The position numbers were made by a program, and so were the translations under genes. From assembly GCA_035565615.1 (NCBI GenBank), contig DATMSB010000062.1, forward strand, positions 28,590 to 92,589: a stretch of DNA of 64,000 bases, read 5' to 3'. Numbering within the stretch: position 1 is the first letter of the stretch; each line of letters opens with the position of its first letter. The stretch is from Vulgatibacter sp035565615. GTDB lineage: Bacteria; Myxococcota; Myxococcia; Myxococcales; Vulgatibacteraceae. Shown in pieces: positions 32,838 through 41,097 of this stretch. The notes below the pieces were generated by a model. It searched no databases. It saw nothing but the letters and a program-made list of their open reading frames with translations, and had not been told where the DNA came from.

Positions 32838-33713
32838 ATGAACGTTCACCTCATCGACGGGACCTACGAGCTCTTTCGCGCCCACTTTGGCGCGCCCCCC
32901 GCACGGGCGCCGGACGGGATGGAGGTCGGCGCGGCCCGGGGGCTGCTGCGATCGCTGGCGATGCTCGTGCGGCAGGAGGGCGTGACCCACGTCGCGGTGG
33001 CCTTCGATCACGTGATCGAGTCGTTCCGCAACGAGCTCTTCGACGGTTACAAGACCTCCGCCGGCGTGCCGGAGGAGCTGCTCGCCCAGTTCGGCCTCGC
33101 GGAGGAGGCGAGCCGCGCCCTCGGGATCGTCACCTGGCCCATGGTCGAGGTCGAGGCGGACGACGCCATCGCCACGGCGGCCGCTCGCTTCCGCGACGAC
33201 CCGCGCGTGGAGCGGATCTTCCTCGGCTCCCCCGACAAGGACCTCGCCCAATGCGTCGAGGGCGATCGGGTCGTCCTCTGGGATCGCCGCCGCGACCTGG
33301 TGCTCGACGAGGCCGCCGTCGTGGAGAAGTTCGGGGTTTCGCCCGCCTCGATCCCCGACTGGCTCGCCCTGGTCGGCGACACGGCCGACGGCATCCCCGG
33401 CCTGCCGCAGTGGGGCGCCAAGACCTCCGCTGCCGTGCTGGCCCGGTGGCGCCGCCTCGAGGAGATCCCCGCCGACCCCGCCGCGTGGGAGGTGAAGGTG
33501 CGCGGCGCCTCCTCCCTCGCCGAGACGCTGCGCACGCGCTTCGACGACGCGCTCCTCTACCGCCGCCTCGCCACCCTGCGCACGGACGTGCCGCTCGCCG
33601 AGTCCCTGGGCGACGTGGAGTGGAAGGGCGCCGACCGCCCCGCCCTCGAGGCGCTCTGCGCCCGCATCGGCGAGCGCGCCCTCCCCGACCGCGTGCGTCG
33701 CTGGCGCGCCTGA
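32838..33713 (+). CDS. 5'-3' exonuclease (PolA N-terminal domain / flap endonuclease type)
   Basis: A 291-residue stand-alone relative of the DNA polymerase I 5'-nuclease domain. Metal-binding acidic residues appear in HLIDGTYELFRAHF, AFDHVIESFRNELF, EVEADDAIATAAARF and LGSPDKDLAQ, followed by the helix-hairpin-helix part (LVGDTADGIPGLPQWGAKTSA). The Tyr/Arg/Lys helical-arch region (FDGYKT) is present. It should remove flaps or RNA primers. Single gene with ATG start; not in an operon with a polymerase. Confidence 0.9.
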   Translation: MNVHLIDGTYELFRAHFGAPPARAPDGMEVGAARGLLRSLAMLVRQEGVTHVAVAFDHVIESFRNELFDGYKTSAGVPEELLAQFGLAEEASRALGIVTWPMVEVEADDAIATAAARFRDDPRVERIFLGSPDKDLAQCVEGDRVVLWDRRRDLVLDEAAVVEKFGVSPASIPDWLALVGDTADGIPGLPQWGAKTSAAVLARWRRLEEIPADPAAWEVKVRGASSLAETLRTRFDDALLYRRLATLRTDVPLAESLGDVEWKGADRPALEALCARIGERALPDRVRRWRA

Positions 33714-33892
33714 GCGCGGTCGAGGGCGTGTGGACCTCCGGCATGGCGACAGGTGGCAGGGGCGCGCATCCCCGGTGACGCGGCGTCGACGTCGCGCCGC
33801 CGATCCGGCGCCGGGTTCGACCGCCGGCGCCGCGCTCGGTCGCACGCATGGTGACGGTTTGCAGCGGGCGGCGCGGGCGCCAGATTGAGCGC

Positions 33893-35044
33893 ATGCGTGC
33901 GTTGACCTACGACGGGCCGAACCGGACGAAGGTACGGCAGAAGGCCGAGCCGCGGATCGAGCATCCGATGGACGGCATCGTGAAGGTGCGGGCGGCCGCG
34001 ATCTGCGGGTCCGACCTCCACCTGCTCCACGGGATGGTGCCCGACACCCGGATCGGCTCGACGCTCGGGCACGAGTTCGTCGGCGAGGTGGTGGAGGTGG
34101 GACCGCAGGCGTCCGGCGCACGCGTGGGAGACCGCGTCGCCGTCCCCTTCAACATCTTCTGCGGCGCGTGCTGGTACTGCTCGCGCGGCCTCACCTCGAG
34201 CTGCGAGAACACCAACCCGGCGAACGATCTGGCGTGCGGCATCTACGGCTACTCGCACTCCATGGGCGGCTACGAGGGCGGTCAGGCGCAGTACGTGCGC
34301 GTTCCCTTCGTAGGGGTGGACGCCGAGCCCATCCCGGACGAGGTCGACGATCTGGACGCCCTCGCGGTGACGGACTCGATGCCCACCGGCTACCAGGCGG
34401 CGGAGATGGCCAACATCCGCGGCGGCGAGACGGTGGTGGTGTTCGGCGCCGGGCCGGTGGGGCTGTTCGCCATGAAGGCGGCGTGGCTCTTCGGCGCGGG
34501 ACGGGTGATCGCGGTGGACGAGGTCGACTACCGGCTGGAGTTCGCGCGCCGCTTCGCCGAGGTGGAGACCATCGACTTTCGCGACGGCGACGTCGTCGAG
34601 ACGATCCGCGCCGAGACGAACGGGCGCGGCGCCCACGCGTGCATCGACGCCGTGGGGCTGGAGGCGGCGGGCAGCCCCGTGCAGCGCGCCCTCGGGATCC
34701 GGGGAAAGATGGTGGCGGGCTCGGCGGCGGCGCTGAACACCGCGATCCAGTGCGCGCGCAAGGGCGGAACGGTGGTGGCGATCGGCGTCTACGGCCCGCC
34801 CTGGACGCTGATGGACTTCGGCACCGCCATGAACAAGCAGCTCACCATCCGGACCGGTCAGTGCAGCGTGAAGCGCTACATGCCGCGGCTCTTCGAGCAC
34901 ATCCGCGCCGGGCGGATCGACGCGCAGCAGGTGTTCACGCACCGCCTCTCCCTCGAGGAGGGGCCTGGCGCCTACCACACCTTCGCGAAGAAGCGGCAGG
35001 GCTGCATCAAGGTCGCGCTCTATCCGAACGGCGCGATCCACTGA
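33893..35044 (+). CDS. Zinc-dependent alcohol dehydrogenase (MDR superfamily)
   Basis: A 383-residue medium-chain dehydrogenase. Catalytic zinc ligands: Cys in AAICGSDLH and His-Glu in LGHEF. The structural zinc cysteines are in CGACWYCSRGLTSSC. The Rossmann site is VVFGAGPVGLFAMKAA with Asp about 20 residues later (VDEVDYR), suggesting NAD. Layout resembles glutathione-independent formaldehyde dehydrogenase and threonine dehydrogenase-like enzymes, with the MGGYEGGQAQYVRVP stretch typical of the former. Substrate undetermined. ATG chosen at MRALTYDG, the usual start in the family. Followed after 14 bases by a small hypothetical gene. Confidence 0.87.
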   Translation: MRALTYDGPNRTKVRQKAEPRIEHPMDGIVKVRAAAICGSDLHLLHGMVPDTRIGSTLGHEFVGEVVEVGPQASGARVGDRVAVPFNIFCGACWYCSRGLTSSCENTNPANDLACGIYGYSHSMGGYEGGQAQYVRVPFVGVDAEPIPDEVDDLDALAVTDSMPTGYQAAEMANIRGGETVVVFGAGPVGLFAMKAAWLFGAGRVIAVDEVDYRLEFARRFAEVETIDFRDGDVVETIRAETNGRGAHACIDAVGLEAAGSPVQRALGIRGKMVAGSAAALNTAIQCARKGGTVVAIGVYGPPWTLMDFGTAMNKQLTIRTGQCSVKRYMPRLFEHIRAGRIDAQQVFTHRLSLEEGPGAYHTFAKKRQGCIKVALYPNGAIH

Positions 35045-35058
35045 CGGGGGGAGATCGC

Positions 35059-35505
35059 ATGAATCCACACGACCAGGGCGTGGGCGTCGATCGGCCGTAC
35101 GCCCGCAGGCCGGGCGCGCCGCGGTTCTGGGAGCCGGAACCGTGGCCCGACGCGCGGTGGCCGATCCCCCAGCAGCAGGGCAGGCCTTCGGTGGCGATGC
35201 ACGGTCGCGAAACCAAGCCGGTGTTCAGCACCGCCTTGCCGCCGCGAGGCGTGTCGGGGGCGATGCGTCGGCTCGCCTACCGGCTCCCCGACCACCAGCC
35301 GAACCGCTGGCTGCTGCTCCTCGCGGCCGATCGCGTGGAGGTGTGGGGGCGGCGGCTGCCGAAGCTGATCGTGTTCGCCCTCCCGCTCGCGATCGGCGTC
35401 GGCGCGTGGCGGGCGAGCCCCGCGCTCCGCTGGAGCCCGAGGTGGGCCGCCGCCAGGCGCGCGCCGAGGTACATGGGGCGCATGGCGGCTCGTGCGCTGC
35501 GCTGA
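35059..35505 (+). CDS. Hypothetical protein, co-transcribed with the dehydrogenase
   Basis: A 148-residue protein not recognised. ATG with GGGGGGAG upstream. The first half is Pro/Arg/Trp-rich (RPGAPRFWEPEPWPDARWPIP), then comes a single hydrophobic segment (about residues 102-120, LIVFALPLAIGVGAW) and an Arg-rich tail. A membrane-tethered protein is likely. The 14-base spacing to the upstream dehydrogenase suggests the same transcript. Confidence 0.55.
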   Translation: MNPHDQGVGVDRPYARRPGAPRFWEPEPWPDARWPIPQQQGRPSVAMHGRETKPVFSTALPPRGVSGAMRRLAYRLPDHQPNRWLLLLAADRVEVWGRRLPKLIVFALPLAIGVGAWRASPALRWSPRWAAARRAPRYMGRMAARALR

Positions 35506-35525
35506 CGCCGGCCGCGCGCGGGCGG

Positions 35526-36512
35526 TCAGCGCCGCAGGGCGGCGGAGAGCTTCGGCAACGACACGTCGTAGCGGTAGCTGGTGCCCGAGTGGGAGTCGTC
35601 GAACTCCTCGTGCTCGTGGGGGATCCCCAGGGCGCGCAGGCGCGAGGCCAGGCGGCGGGCGCCCCACTGCAGGTGGTACTCGTCGCGCGTGCCGGCGTCG
35701 ATGAAGAGCAGATTGAGGCCGCCCAGCGTCGCGGCATGCCGCGGATCCTCCACCAGCCGCACGGGGTCCACCGCGAGCCACCTCTCCCAGAGCTCGTCGC
35801 GCAGCTCCAGGGTCTTCGGATCGAAGGGGAGGCCGATGCCCATCGGCGCGCGCTCGTCGGGCGAGTAGCAGGCCGCCATGCACAGGGTCTGGATCGGATC
35901 GAACCACTCGCCGCTTCGCTTCTTCTTCGCGGCCCGGAAGGCCTCCACGAAGGGCTCGACGCCGCCGTACCGGCGCAGCGCCTCGGCGAGCGCGGGGAAG
36001 TGCCCGAGGTAGCAGTACTCGAACGCCATGTCGCCCGCGTGGCACGCGACGGCGCGCACGTGCTCCGGGTGGCGCACGGCGTTCAGGATCGCGCCGAAGC
36101 CCCCCGACGACTTGCCGGCGACGCCGTGCTTGCCGCAGCTCCACCTCGCCTCGACCGCGGACCGGCAGTCGTCCCACAGGTACCGCTCGTAGAGGCCTGT
36201 GGCGGGGCTGTCGAGGTACTGCGACCCCCCGAGCGACGTGAAGCAATCGGGCAGCACGAAGATCGCCGGCTCCAGCTTCCCTTCCGAGGCCAGGCGGTTC
36301 ACGCGACGGAGCAGCCCCTCGCTCCACGGATCGTCGGCGAGGAGGTTGCCGGGGGTCCCGGAGTAGCCGCCCAGCACCCAGATCGCGGGATGCGTTCCCT
36401 CCACCTCGGGCACCAGCACGTGCAGCTCGCGCACGTGGGGATCACCCAGCGGGTTGCCCCGCAGCGCCTCGCTGCGAACCTCGAGGACCTCGTGACCGTA
36501 GCGGTAGCTCAT
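35526..36512 (-). CDS. Alpha/beta-hydrolase esterase (esterase D / enterochelin esterase-like)
   Basis: A 328-residue hydrolase of the putative esterase family. The nucleophile elbow is GKSSGGFG, the acid lies in LLFIDAGTRDEY and the catalytic His is in DDSHSGTSYRYD. The N-terminal PAIWVLGGYSG strand carries the oxyanion-hole region. No signal peptide, so cytoplasmic. Substrate unknown; relatives cleave siderophore esters, S-formylglutathione or mycolate-type esters. Its ATG overlaps the stop of the upstream AAA ATPase gene (ATGA), so the two are co-transcribed, although they have no obvious functional link. Confidence 0.82.
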   Translation of the reverse strand: MSYRYGHEVLEVRSEALRGNPLGDPHVRELHVLVPEVEGTHPAIWVLGGYSGTPGNLLADDPWSEGLLRRVNRLASEGKLEPAIFVLPDCFTSLGGSQYLDSPATGLYERYLWDDCRSAVEARWSCGKHGVAGKSSGGFGAILNAVRHPEHVRAVACHAGDMAFEYCYLGHFPALAEALRRYGGVEPFVEAFRAAKKKRSGEWFDPIQTLCMAACYSPDERAPMGIGLPFDPKTLELRDELWERWLAVDPVRLVEDPRHAATLGGLNLLFIDAGTRDEYHLQWGARRLASRLRALGIPHEHEEFDDSHSGTSYRYDVSLPKLSAALRR

Positions 36513-38005
36513 CCGCCCACGATACTTCGGTTCGGCGCAAGCCGGCGGGTCAGCTCCTCGGCTGCCTGTCTCCCGGCAGCGAGAAGGAGGAGCTCCAGGG
36601 GGAGCGTCCCGATCGGGTCTCCCCCTGCACCGGGGGCCCGAGCGGGCAATCCGGGCGCCACGTACCACGCCCCGCCGTCGAAGCGCGGAAAGCGGGCGAC
36701 GAGGGCGGCGAGACCGCGCCGATGGTGAGAAGGAGACGAGCCGATCTCGAAGGCCAAAGGGCGGGCGGGGTCGTCGTAGATCAGGTCGACTTCGTCCTTG
36801 CCATCCTTCCAGTGGAAGAGGCGAACCTGGCTCTGCCGGGCGAGGGCGTAGAGGTGAGACGCGGCGAGATTCTCGTTGAGGAGACCCATCTCCTGCGGAT
36901 CGACGAGCGGCGCCGTACCACGTTGGAGCGCAGCATTCCGAACCGCACCGTCTACGAAATAGAGCTTTCGTCCGCGACGCTGCACCTTCGTTTCATTGCC
37001 CGAGAAGTTCGGAAGCGTGAAGACGATGAACGCACGCTCGAGGAACGAGAGGTACCGGTCGAAGGTGGGTTGGGACAGTCCGAGGTTCTTGCAGATTGCG
37101 GTGGGAGACAGGACCCCGGTCATCTGCCCGGCGAGCACGTAGAGGAGGCGCTCGAGGAGGATGGGCTCGCCGACGCCGAAGGCCTGCGGGATGTCCTTGT
37201 AGATCGCCCGCTCGACGGCGTCGCTGCGCAGCACCCGCTGCGACCTCAGGAGGTAGGTCTCGTCATCGAGGCCCTCGTCTCCGAGGAGCAGCAGTTCCGG
37301 GAACCCGCCGATCAGCGAGAACCTCTGCCGAAGGGGCGCGAGCTGGGGATCCCACCAGGCACTCGCGGTTGCGGTCGCCAAGGTCTCCCCCAGGCAACCG
37401 CCGACCGCGAGCGTCGGCGCACGCCCCACGAGCCCCAGGAACTCATCGAAGAGGTAGGGGGCGAGATACTGCTCCTCCCAGCGGCCGACGCCGCTCTCCA
37501 GGTGCCTTTCCCGCAGCGCAGCCGTCGCGCTCGACGTCCCGGCGATTCGGAGGGGCCATCGCTCGTCGTAAAAGGTCTTGAGCCACAGATCCCAATCGCG
37601 AGCGTAGGTGAGTTCGTCCAGGAAGAGATGGACGGGCGCCGACTCGGTGGCGTGGGCTGCCTTCATCGCGATCCGAACGAGATCTTCGAGCGGCCTCTGC
37701 AGGAGGATGGGGTGGTCCAGCCTGAACCACCACAGCCTCGCCGCCGGCACTCCGCCATCGAGCAGGTGTCGTACGGTCTGGTACATCGCGGTGGTCTTGC
37801 CGACCCGGCGGGGTCCGAGGACGAGCTGGAATCGCCTCGGGGTGTCCGAGGAGAGCCGCCGCGCCAGCATCCGAGCGAGGGCGCGCTCCGTCCTCGCGGC
37901 CAGACCTTCCGGGACCCGGCCTGTCGAATGCCAAGGGTTCTGCTCACCCAGGATCCGGAGAGACTCCTCCTCGCTGGGCTCCCACGGAGCCGCACGCGTT
38001 GCCAA
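36509..38005 (-). CDS. AAA-type ATPase with DUF4143 domain
   Basis: A 498-residue protein: P-loop (LGPRRVGKTTAMYQ, about residues 63-76), Walker B-like VHLFLDELTYARDW, sensor region (RIAGTSSATAAL), a winged-helix part (LSPTAICKNLGLSQPTFDRYLSFLE), then the DUF4143 domain with a PD-(D/E)XK-like core (FHWKDGKDEVDLIY, then FEIGSS). This family is widespread, often mobile, and of unknown role; it has been linked to stress or toxin systems without proof. TTG start with AGGAGG upstream; a TTGGC-N7-GCCAA inverted repeat lies at 38064-38080. Confidence 0.85.
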   Translation of the reverse strand: MATRAAPWEPSEEESLRILGEQNPWHSTGRVPEGLAARTERALARMLARRLSSDTPRRFQLVLGPRRVGKTTAMYQTVRHLLDGGVPAARLWWFRLDHPILLQRPLEDLVRIAMKAAHATESAPVHLFLDELTYARDWDLWLKTFYDERWPLRIAGTSSATAALRERHLESGVGRWEEQYLAPYLFDEFLGLVGRAPTLAVGGCLGETLATATASAWWDPQLAPLRQRFSLIGGFPELLLLGDEGLDDETYLLRSQRVLRSDAVERAIYKDIPQAFGVGEPILLERLLYVLAGQMTGVLSPTAICKNLGLSQPTFDRYLSFLERAFIVFTLPNFSGNETKVQRRGRKLYFVDGAVRNAALQRGTAPLVDPQEMGLLNENLAASHLYALARQSQVRLFHWKDGKDEVDLIYDDPARPLAFEIGSSPSHHRRGLAALVARFPRFDGGAWYVAPGLPARAPGAGGDPIGTLPLELLLLAAGRQAAEELTRRLAPNRSIVGG

Positions 38006-38121
38006 CTTTCCGTGCCCTCCTTTCCTTTGAATCCCGAGATAACATAATTCGCGGGAGGCTTAATTGGCAAGTCTAGCCAAAAGCTGGGCCGGAGGATTGG
38101 CGTCCCGGGGGGGCGGGATCG

Positions 38122-39030
38122 TCAACGACCGAGGAGGGAGAGGAACTCGTCCTCGCCGATGATGCGGAGGTCGGCGCCGAGGTCGATCCGGTCGTGGGCC
38201 TTGCGCAGCTTGCCGGTCGCCTCCCCCTCCAGATCGCCGACGACGAGGATGTTCGTCTTGCCGTTCACGTCCGAGCCGTAGGAGCCGCCGGCGTCGACCA
38301 CCCGCTGGAACGCGTCCAGCCGATCCATCGACCGCAGCTCCCCGGTGAAGACCACGCGCTTGCCGAAGAGCGGATGCGCCGGGTCGAAGGTGTTCACCCG
38401 CGGCTTCAGCGCGTCCTGCCGCACGGCCGGCCGGTGCACCGCGCCGGTGGGCGGCGGATCCAGCGGCGGGTGGGGCAGGTCGTCGCGCAGCTCCCCCGGC
38501 CCGCAGGCGAGCGCCTCCAGCAGCTCCGGCAGCGAGCCGGCCCCCAGCTCGGCGCACGCCTGGATGGCGATCCGCGCGCACGCCTCGGCGTCGGCCAAGG
38601 CCTGGTGGTGCTGGAACCGGAAGCCGAAGCTCGAGGCCACCGTCTTCAGGTCGTAGCGCGGCAGCCGCCAGGTGCGGCGGGCGAGCTGCACCGTGCACGC
38701 GTAGGAGAGGGTCGGGTAGGGCAGGCCGTGGAGATCGAGGGATTGCTGGAGCACGCCGAGGTCGAAGCCCACGTTGTGCGCCAGGACGAGCTGGCCCTCG
38801 AGGAGCGGGCGAAGATCCGGCCACAGCTCGGCGAAGGTGGGGGCGGAGGCGACGTCGTGCGCCTGGATCCCGTGGACGCGCACGTTGTGGTGCTGGAAGA
38901 CCAGGGGCCTGGGCCGGATCAGCCACTGCCGGCGGTCGACGATCTCGTCGCCCTCGACGCGCACCACGCCGATGGAGCACGCGCTGCTGCGGGCGGAGTT
39001 GGCCGTCTCGAAGTCGATCGCAACGAACAT
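38122..39030 (-). CDS. DNA polymerase III epsilon-type 3'-5' exonuclease with BRCT domain
   Basis: A 302-residue protein. The DEDDh exonuclease motifs are present: VAIDFETANS (Exo I), LVLAHNVGFDLGVL (Exo II) and HQALADAEACARIA (Exo III). The C-terminal 85 residues form a BRCT domain like that of NAD-dependent DNA ligase (FGKRVVFTGELRSMDR, then KTNILVVGD). Exonuclease-BRCT fusions are usually treated as proofreading or repair nucleases. Start at MFVAIDFE, the common family start; an upstream extension in frame looks non-coding. Confidence 0.88.
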   Translation of the reverse strand: MFVAIDFETANSARSSACSIGVVRVEGDEIVDRRQWLIRPRPLVFQHHNVRVHGIQAHDVASAPTFAELWPDLRPLLEGQLVLAHNVGFDLGVLQQSLDLHGLPYPTLSYACTVQLARRTWRLPRYDLKTVASSFGFRFQHHQALADAEACARIAIQACAELGAGSLPELLEALACGPGELRDDLPHPPLDPPPTGAVHRPAVRQDALKPRVNTFDPAHPLFGKRVVFTGELRSMDRLDAFQRVVDAGGSYGSDVNGKTNILVVGDLEGEATGKLRKAHDRIDLGADLRIIGEDEFLSLLGR

Positions 39031-39137
39031 GGCAGGAAGGGCCGGGCGCCCGAACATGCGCCGAAAGTCCGGGCGTCGCAAGCCTCGTTGCGGGAAGGCC
39101 GCCGGCACCCCACCGTATTCCGAGGAGACCTTCGAGA

Positions 39138-39440
39138 ATGGACAGGAAGCGCGCGGACACGCTCTTGCCCCATGGGCGGCGCGACGACGTCACCCGGGAG
39201 CTCACCGGTCGCGACGCCGACATGGACGAGGCCGAGGTGGGATCCGCGGGGAACGGGGCCGATCCCTTCGGCGCCGATCTCGAGGGCGGCCTCCCCGTCG
39301 ACGTCGAGGCGGAGCCCGATCGCCCCGACGACATCGTGCCCGACGAGATCGTGCGCTGGCCCGACCAGCCGGCGGATCGGGATCTCGACCTGACCGCACG
39401 GCCCAGCGAGCCGCCTCCCATCGATCCCTCCGAGACGTAG
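39138..39440 (+). CDS. Small acidic hypothetical protein
   Basis: A 100-residue protein, very acidic from residue 30 on (Asp, Glu and Pro-rich: DVEAEPDRPDDIVPDEIVRWPD) after a basic first 25 residues. Probably disordered. The ATG has GAGGAGA upstream. Divergent from the exonuclease gene. No family recognised; could be a chance frame in GC-rich DNA. The 349-base gap that follows holds the fadI promoter and nothing else I can support. Confidence 0.45.
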   Translation: MDRKRADTLLPHGRRDDVTRELTGRDADMDEAEVGSAGNGADPFGADLEGGLPVDVEAEPDRPDDIVPDEIVRWPDQPADRDLDLTARPSEPPPIDPSET

Positions 39441-39717
39441 CCCACCGCGTGACGAGAGGGTCGGTGGTCCTGCGCGCACGGCCGGAGGCCGCCCGTCGGC
39501 CGTGATCTCCGGCCCGGGCCTGCGGTCGGAAGACGAACGCACGGCGCGCCTCGGCGGGGATCGATGCGCCCTCCCCCGCGTACGACCGGAAAATCTCGCC
39601 GTCACGCCCCATCGGGGCGTCGCCAGGGTCGCCCGTGCGTGCCATGTATCTCGGGTCTCGGGAAACGGCCCTCGACCCGCCCTCGGCGCCACGCCCTGGA
39701 CGGCCTCGCCTTCCGGT

Positions 39718-39746
39718 TTGACGCAGGGCGTTACGGGGCCTATAAC
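39718..39746 (+). promoter_or_regulatory. Sigma-70-type promoter of fadIJ
   Basis: TTGACG (39718-39723) and TATAAC (39741-39746) are separated by exactly 17 bases, the ideal spacing. The predicted start of transcription is near 39753, about 37 bases before the fadI ATG. One of the clearest promoters in the window. Confidence 0.7.
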
Positions 39747-39789
39747 CCGGTCCATCATCGATCCGCCGTTGGGCGGGAGGGCTCTTGGA

Positions 39790-41097
39790 ATGGCGAACGG
39801 CATCGGGGCAGAGCGCGGCAGGCGCGTCGCGGTCGTCGCGGGGTTGCGCACCCCCTTCGCGCGGGCGAACGGTGTCTTCGGCACGCTGACGGCGCTGGAG
39901 CTCGGGCGGCTGGTGGTGAACGAGCTGGTGGCGCGCACCAGCCTGAAGCCCAAGGAGATCGACCTGGTCACCTTTGGGCAGGTGATCCCCTCGGTGACGG
40001 CGCCGAACATCGCCCGGGAGATCGTGCTCTCGACCGCGATGCCCCCCACCGTGGACGCGTGGTCGGTGTCGCGGGCCTGCGCCACCTCGATCCAGTCGAC
40101 CACCGACGCCGCCAACCAGATCGCCTTCGGCAACGCGGAGATCGCGATCGCCGGCGGCGCCGAGTGCCTCTCGGACATCCCCTTCACCGTGTCGCGGCCC
40201 CTCGCCGACGCCCTGGTGAACGCGTCGCGGGCCAAGGATCTCCCCTCCAAGCTGCGCAGCTTCGCGCACCTCTCCGCCCGGGACCTCCTGCCGATCGCCC
40301 CGGCGCTGAAGGAGCCCTCCACCGGCCTGACGATGGGCGAGAGCGCCGAAAAGATGGCGCGCGAGAACGGCATCGGCCGCGAGGAGCAGGATCGCTTCGC
40401 CAAGCGCTCCCACGATCGCGCGGCGGCGGCGTGGGCGGAGGGCAAGTTCGAGGACGAGGTGATGAAGGTCCCGGTACCGCCGAAGTTTCGCACCGTCGCC
40501 ACCGAGGACGACTACGTCCGCAGGGACACCTCCCTCGAGAAGATGGCCACCCTCAAGCCCGTCTTCGACAAGCGCTACGGGACGATCACCGCGGCCAACT
40601 CGTCGGGCCTCACCGACGGCGCGTCGGCGCTGGTGCTGATGAGCGAGGAGCGGGCCAAGGCGATGGGGTACACGCCCCTGGGCTACATCCGCTCCTACGC
40701 CTACGCGGCGGTGGATCCGAAGGAGCAGATGCTGATCGGCCCCGCGTACTCGATGCCCAAGGCGCTCGAGCGCGCCGGGATGAAGCTGCAGGACATGGAC
40801 CTCGTGGAGATCCACGAGGCGTTCGCGGCGGTGGTGCTCTCGATCCTCCAGAAGCTCTCGTCCAGGAAGTTCGCGGAGGAGAAGCTCGGGCGCGCCGAGC
40901 CGGTGGGCGAGGTCGAGGACCAGAAGCTCAACGTCAACGGCGGCGCCATCGCCCTGGGGCATCCCTTCGGCGCCACCGGCGCGCGCATGATCATGACGAC
41001 CTTGAACGAGCTGAAGCGGCGAGGGAAGAACCTCGGCCTCCTCGGCATCTGCGCGGCGGGCGGCCTGGCGGCGTCCGTCGTCCTGGAGCGAGAATGA
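39790..41097 (+). CDS. fadI: 3-ketoacyl-CoA thiolase (FadI type)
   Basis: A 435-residue thiolase, the same size as FadI of E. coli (436). Catalytic Cys is in SRACATS; His in EIHEAFAA; the second Cys and final motif in LLGICAAGG; NVNGGAIALGHPFGATGAR is also typical. It cleaves 3-ketoacyl-CoA with CoA at the last step of beta-oxidation. The gene ends in an ATGA-type overlap with the multifunctional partner, matching the two-gene fadIJ arrangement. No obvious FadR-like operator seen. Confidence 0.93.
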   Translation: MANGIGAERGRRVAVVAGLRTPFARANGVFGTLTALELGRLVVNELVARTSLKPKEIDLVTFGQVIPSVTAPNIAREIVLSTAMPPTVDAWSVSRACATSIQSTTDAANQIAFGNAEIAIAGGAECLSDIPFTVSRPLADALVNASRAKDLPSKLRSFAHLSARDLLPIAPALKEPSTGLTMGESAEKMARENGIGREEQDRFAKRSHDRAAAAWAEGKFEDEVMKVPVPPKFRTVATEDDYVRRDTSLEKMATLKPVFDKRYGTITAANSSGLTDGASALVLMSEERAKAMGYTPLGYIRSYAYAAVDPKEQMLIGPAYSMPKALERAGMKLQDMDLVEIHEAFAAVVLSILQKLSSRKFAEEKLGRAEPVGEVEDQKLNVNGGAIALGHPFGATGARMIMTTLNELKRRGKNLGLLGICAAGGLAASVVLERE

